Shown piece by piece: positions 59,232-64,000 of a DNA stretch of 64,000 nt. Each line of letters starts with the position of its first letter. Within the stretch, counting starts at the first letter, position 1. Source of the stretch: Siphonodentalium dalli (lineage: Eukaryota > Mollusca > Scaphopoda > Gadilida > Siphonodentaliidae); assembly GCA_032622095.1 (NCBI GenBank), contig CP136068.1:8039314-8103313 (forward strand), in the 5' to 3' direction. The position numbers were made by a program, and so were the translations under genes. A model generated the notes under the pieces. It saw nothing but the letters and a program-made list of their open reading frames with translations, ran no database searches and was not told the DNA's origin.

Positions 59232-59639
59232 CTGAATAGACGGAGCACACAATACAAGAAAGCGACATACAACATGATTTGGAAATCATTTGTCAAAATT
59301 GTGTTAACAACTTGCCAAGTGTATACCACTTAGGCAGTGGCATGCTCTGAATTTTGTGATTCATTAGACCATTGTCAAAAATAATTATAATTAAGTGTTG
59401 ATAGTGGCTCTTCAAGTTATGCCATTTCACCTACTATGTTGATGCTATTCGATCAAGTGGAAAGTATGCTTACACTCGAAGGTACACAACCATGTTTTCT
59501 GTGAAATTTACTCACTGAATGCAACTATACACAACTGATATGATTCGGAGTAGTCTGTATCCGTATTAAAACTACTCCGAATCATTCAACTTTATACATT
59601 ATATCAAGAGGAGGAATTTAAATTTAATCATCTCCAAAC

Positions 59640-59760
59640 AAGTAATCCTGATTATATGTGATGAGTAGACGACGGCGATAATGACAGTGGTAATGATGCT
59701 GACGATGACAGACGACGTTGGCGATTATGATGACAATGATGATGATGATGATACAATTGA
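59640..59760 (+). repeat. GATGA/GAC-rich imperfect microsatellite
   Basis: Irregular GATGA, GACGA and GATAATGA words, ending in a pure (ATG)n run at about 59732-59752. Confidence 0.75.
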
Positions 59761-60383
59761 ACAGCTCATCTGCGCCAATACCACCTCATAATTTGGCAGC
59801 ATGAACAATATTTGGAATATAGTATGAGTAAATAGAAATATTTACTAAATAATGTTTCAAGGTAAGTTGATCTCAATATGCTTTAAAAATTACCATGGTT
59901 GGCTGATTTAAATCAACCGATTTGAATCAATGATTATTTGTTAATAAAAATCATGAAATCAATAATGCTGAAATGATGATAAAAAGCCAAGAACTACAAT
60001 AACTAACGATGTTTTTGTAAGTATGGATGGAGAGTATGATTTAAAAATATGCAAATATTAATCATACATATTAAATGGTACATTAAGTGTCAACCCTGTA
60101 TAGACTACAGTCATACTATTGGTACCGTATCACTGATCGAGCAATGTTGAAAATCCGAACCTGTAATCGTAACAACGAATATGATACAACAACAACGTAT
60201 ATAAAGAACACAACTTCCAGTGAGGTAGTACCCTATTCGTAATCAGTATGTGTTGTCGATCAAAATGCGAAAGTTGTCGATTGTATTAAGGCCGCCAATA
60301 AAATTACGACAACTGCATGTTACTTATTCGTAATTCGTAGTAGTTAATTACGCGAAATATGTAATGGATAATGTTCGAAGCAG

Positions 60384-60445
60384 AGGGGATTCGGTAAAAG
60401 AATAGACGAGGCGCTGGCGCCGAGTCTATTCTTGACCGAATTCCC
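60384..60445. repeat. Short hairpin
   Basis: GGGATTCGGT(A)AAAGAATAGAC pairs with GTCTATTCTTGACCGAATTCCC around GAGGCGCTGGCGCCGA, itself partly self-complementary. Confidence 0.75.
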
Positions 60446-60824
60446 GACGTTGAGTGATGATACCCACCCCAGTTGGGGTCATTTCAGGAACGATAACTCT
60501 ATCCGACCTACATTCTCAGCAGTACTCCCGTTGGTGTTAGACAGTTTGACCTATATTCTCCGCCCACGCATTGCATCATGGTCTATTTGTACCGGTTGGA
60601 CATGTCCGGACATGACCCGCTGGTTATATCCAGACTTCTCCATATGAATGGTATATTATCTACATGTATATCACGTGATGATCTCGGTGGGGTAGCTTCA
60701 GTCTTGAATGTTAAAGGGACACTAGGCTCTCACTGGGGATGATTATTAAAGTGACACTCACTATGGGTGAATGTTCAAGTAACACATGGCGCACACTGTG
60801 GGATAATGTTAAAGTGACACTCGC

Positions 60825-61040
60825 ATTGAAAACTTCAAAAAATTCAAAACTTCAAAAATTTCAAAAACTTCAAAAATTTCAAAAACTTCAAACATTTCAA
60901 AAACTTCAAAAATCTCAAAAAAGTTAAAAAACTTTTCAAAAAGAAACAAAAATGAAAAACTTTAAAAAAAATTCATAAATTAAAAAAATATGAAAAACTT
61001 AAAAAACTTCAACTTTTTCTAAAATTCAAAAATAATTGAA
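60825..61040 (+). repeat. AAAACTTC-type minisatellite
   Basis: Many units of AAAA(A)CTTC and AAAAATTTC alternate, becoming irregular to the right. The Lys/Gln/Leu-rich open frame across it is an artefact of the repeat. Confidence 0.85.
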
Positions 61041-61195
61041 AATTAAATTAAAATTAACTGTCTTAATATATCTAACCTACTGCCACTTCTAAGGGTTCCA
61101 CACTACACCTGAGGGGATATTGAGTGGTCTACACACGTCTCCTAAACCCTAGAATAAGATCCAGCCCATAAGAAACTCTGCCTCCTGCAATGCCT

Positions 61196-61312
61196 GTCAT
61201 TCGAATCTGACGCAATCCCTACTTCTGGCGCAATGCCTGAGTCATTCGAATCTGGCGCAATCCCTATTTCCGGCGCAACGCCTGAGTCATTGGAATCTGA
61301 CGCAATCCCTCG
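61196..61312 (+). repeat. Minisatellite, about 50-bp unit, 2.5 copies
   Basis: GTCATTCGAATCTG(A/G)CGCAATCCCT then (C/T)GGCGCAA(T/C)GCCTGA repeats with few substitutions. Confidence 0.8.
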
Positions 61313-61693
61313 TGAAACCTACCGGCTGACTCCACACCCATCGGCTAAGCGTTGTATCACATGCTTATTATTTGATCATATCGTGGAAATTCAATGTTTT
61401 GTCATCACTCATGAGATATAACCCATATCCACTGAAAAAGGGTGGATATCCTCTATTTATTCATAATTGTTCTTTGTTATCTTTTTTTTATCCCTCTTTT
61501 TTATCTACCACTTCCTGTTTTTATTCGCTCTTCTTTTTCTTACAACTTCTAATTCCTCATAATCTTCGAATATCCTATTTCATCTCCAAGTTTTTGAAAA
61601 AAATCCTTGTTTAGTAGCACCTCCAGATGGGCTCTATAGAATTTGAACGAGGCATCCATCTTGGATATTACTCTTTCTATGACTAAATCCGTT

Positions 61694-61749
61694 AGCACGC
61701 TCTACAGATGTCATATAGGTAGCACGCTCTACAGATGTCATATAGGCCT
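61694..61749 (+). repeat. Exact tandem duplication, 28 bp
   Basis: TAGCACGCTCTACAGATGTC followed by ATATAGG occurs twice head to tail. Confidence 0.9.
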
Positions 61750-61917
61750 CTTCACATCTTGTTTCCATAATTTATTCATTCCTAATCGCTCCATTGACTG
61801 TAACAAATTAAATTACCCCCTCCCCCTGTATTGAGAATACATCCTTGATTATTAATATTTCCTCCTTTCATGGTGTGCATGTTCCTTGGGACATCTTTGC
61901 TAATGTGAAGCCACACC

Positions 61918-61918
<1 letters not shown>

Positions 61919-61957
<39 letters not shown>
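61919..61957 (+). repeat. (TA)n microsatellite
   Basis: Uninterrupted run of about 18 TA units. Confidence 0.95.
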
Positions 61958-61958
<1 letters not shown>

Positions 61959-64000
61959 ACTTTAAAAGCCCGAGAAAATATTACTCATATTATAGACTTC
62001 CCTTTGAAGACCTTTGTATGTGACAATGATCCGTAATATTGTTTCTAAGTGACACTGGCCAGTGAAACTGATACTACGGGTATGAACTAGCCAACTTCAC
62101 ATCGTAACAATAATAAAAGGGACATCTATATCAGTCTCAAAACGAGTTGGTACACATCTGTGTGGAAACTAAAACCAATCACTCTTCGTCCGTCATCCGT
62201 ACATAATTGTAATATAATTTTCTCAGAAACCACGGGATCCCTTTGGCTGAAATTTGGTCTCAACATGGGATCAGAAATTATCCATGGAAGACAACAGTGT
62301 CCGTGTGGGGAGAAGCTTCGTAGTGTTTCGCTGTCGCCATGGTGTTTGTTTGGGTATAGGCATGGGTAGTGAGTGTGGTTCTCATATGGTCTGAACTAGC
62401 CTTTACTGACTGAGGTCATTTAGTGCACATGTCATCACTTCACTGATAACCATTATATGGTCAAATCCCTACACTATCAAACGCAATGTTTCAATAATGG
62501 GTTTTCTTAAAATTTTGACTAAATATTGGTTATATTATACGCATCAGCGATCCTTCTTAATAACGCTCTGTATATTTTCAAACGCATTGCACTAAATGGG
62601 TTTGGAATAGCCATACAGGAAAGGAGAAACTGAGGTCCTGGGTAGGTCGACTGCATATAGCAGTATATATGGGGTACAGACATGGACAGCAATGGGTTCC
62701 TCGTGGCTTCTGGCCTACACATGACATATTAAAGTTAACCACACCCATCAGCGCGCCTTAATGGGCTATGAAGCGCCATACAGGCTCGAATCATGGCCTT
62801 CGCCATGTGTTTCTATTTGAACCCACATTAGTAACTAAATAAAATCTTTCTCTCCAGGTTGTTTCACGCCATAACCTTGATTTGGAAAGCTTGAAGGGCT
62901 AATTAAGCTTCAATTTAAATCCCAACATTTTCTTATTTGAAGAACGTATCTGGTTAAACATGTCCACCATAGTAAGCTCATTTAATTCAAAGAGCTTCAC
63001 ACATAGTCCCACTAGTAATGATGTGTCGTTATTTACTGCAAAAATGGTCATATAGAATACAATACAACACATTTTGGTCACATACCTTAAAGGTGCACGT
63101 CACTTTCGCAAGATATCGAACTGACCATGTATAGAGTGGAATGACATGTCGGGTATCAAATGTATAATCAGTTCCAGTATTTCGTCCATATGGCAGTTTT
63201 GGTTGTAACATCATTGTGTATGACGGTTCATTCATATGATACCTTAGCGGTTGCACACGATACTGTCTTTTGTATTTTATGTCTTATATCATGTATATTA
63301 ATTGCTCCATAGATGGTAGGAGTATGGCATTGGTGTCTGGTTCTTCGATGTATTCTAGTCATAGTTCATTCATATTATTACTCTAAAATCTCCATTAAAT
63401 GGAGAAACTAAAGAGCCCATATTATGTAGACTAGTGTATAAATACTTACTTCATGCATTATTTTCATCAATTATATGTATTATAACTCCCATCAAGATAG
63501 GCTGTTATACAGAGGAAACAAAGCATGTACCAAGTGACAGTCTGTACCAAGTGACAGTCTCATGTCACGAAAGGCCTACTATATGGACACATTTTCTTAT
63601 CAAAACGCTCTATTATGTAGGGGGTTATCAACCATTGGTCTGGAAAAGGCATACGAGCGGAACGCATGTATACACATTTATTCGATGTACTCTTTAATCG
63701 TCGATTTCTCGTTATTGTCGTTAATTTATAGCATTATTAGTAGGAATCTAAACTCGCCGTTATATTGAGAAAATAATGCGTCAATACCAGTCAATACTGC
63801 TTTATTGGCTGTAAATGAAATTATTGAATCATGTATCGCAGCTAAACAAGCGAGACAACTGATCACAACACAAAAATTAGTAATATTTCTGAAGCCTTGA
63901 GTGGTTTGTAATACAGTGTAAATTTTCATTATTGCTACCACTTAAGGAAACATGCCCCCGATAGGGCTACTATGCGAACACATGTCTATATTAATTTCAC
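61958..64000. other. Non-coding right end
   Basis: No gene, RNA or element recognised. A CAGAAACCACGGGATCCCTT-type block near 62225 has the look of a dispersed repeat but no second copy lies in this window. Confidence 0.4.

Noticed and set aside
60739-60927. KLQKFQKLQ-rich protein
   Set aside because: Translation of an AAAACTTC minisatellite.

Overview
The window is AT-rich eukaryotic DNA with long introns, sparse coding exons and very dense repeats. It most likely comes from a lophotrochozoan, and a mollusc is the best guess. Copies of a GGGAGATAACTCC-type repeat, familiar from molluscan genomes, lie near 12.2 kb and 54.7 kb. The transposon set (piggyBac-like and hAT-like MITEs, a Crypton, jockey/CR1-type LINEs) and the secreted PAN and C-type-lectin exons fit the same picture. 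There are no bacterial operons. Most open frames are chance or transposon relics.

Host genes: two minus-strand secreted-protein loci can be supported. At the left edge, one exon (4652-4901) encodes a signal peptide and a PAN/apple-like domain; its other exons must lie to the left. A second modular gene runs right to left through the window. It has a Thr-rich mucin-like linker exon (59094-59231), a small exon (38552-38662), and the two halves of a C-type lectin domain (37006-37206 and 32632-32846, ending in a stop codon). Every exon boundary read is phase 1, the hallmark of shuffled extracellular modules. If the Thr-rich exon belongs to this gene, the 37-59 kb region is one very large intron.

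Mobile DNA from left to right: a putative 1.46-kb TIR element (903-2364); a hairpin element (4035-4196); a piggyBac-like MITE with TTAA duplications and nested palindromes (6604-6995); a small inverted-repeat element (8138-8339); degenerate repeats (11.1-11.9 kb); a perfect 38-bp-arm inverted repeat (12249-12356); a broken Crypton tyrosine recombinase (13002-14733); a basic retroelement-like ORF (15890-16321); an antisense LINE relic (17.1-17.57 kb); a direct-repeat array (22.98-24.09 kb); hAT-like elements (26146-26886 and 43907-45112); a jockey/CR1-type LINE pseudogene with an internal deletion in the polymerase palm (39.29-41.63 kb); and a MITE (42708-42941).

Two regions stand out. First, 18.4-21.5 kb holds three GC-rich long palindromes plus a shorter one. 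Three of the four are preceded by the same promoter-like module, an ATGCAAAT octamer whose start lies exactly 51 bp before a TATA box. The stems differ between copies but the arms stay complementary. This could be a small array of long-hairpin RNA genes. Second, 45043-57463 is a tandem triplication of a 4,262-bp unit. Each unit carries a decayed MADF-BESS gene and a decayed zinc-finger, transposon-type protein gene. Copies 1 and 2 are almost identical; copy 3 is diverged and shortened.
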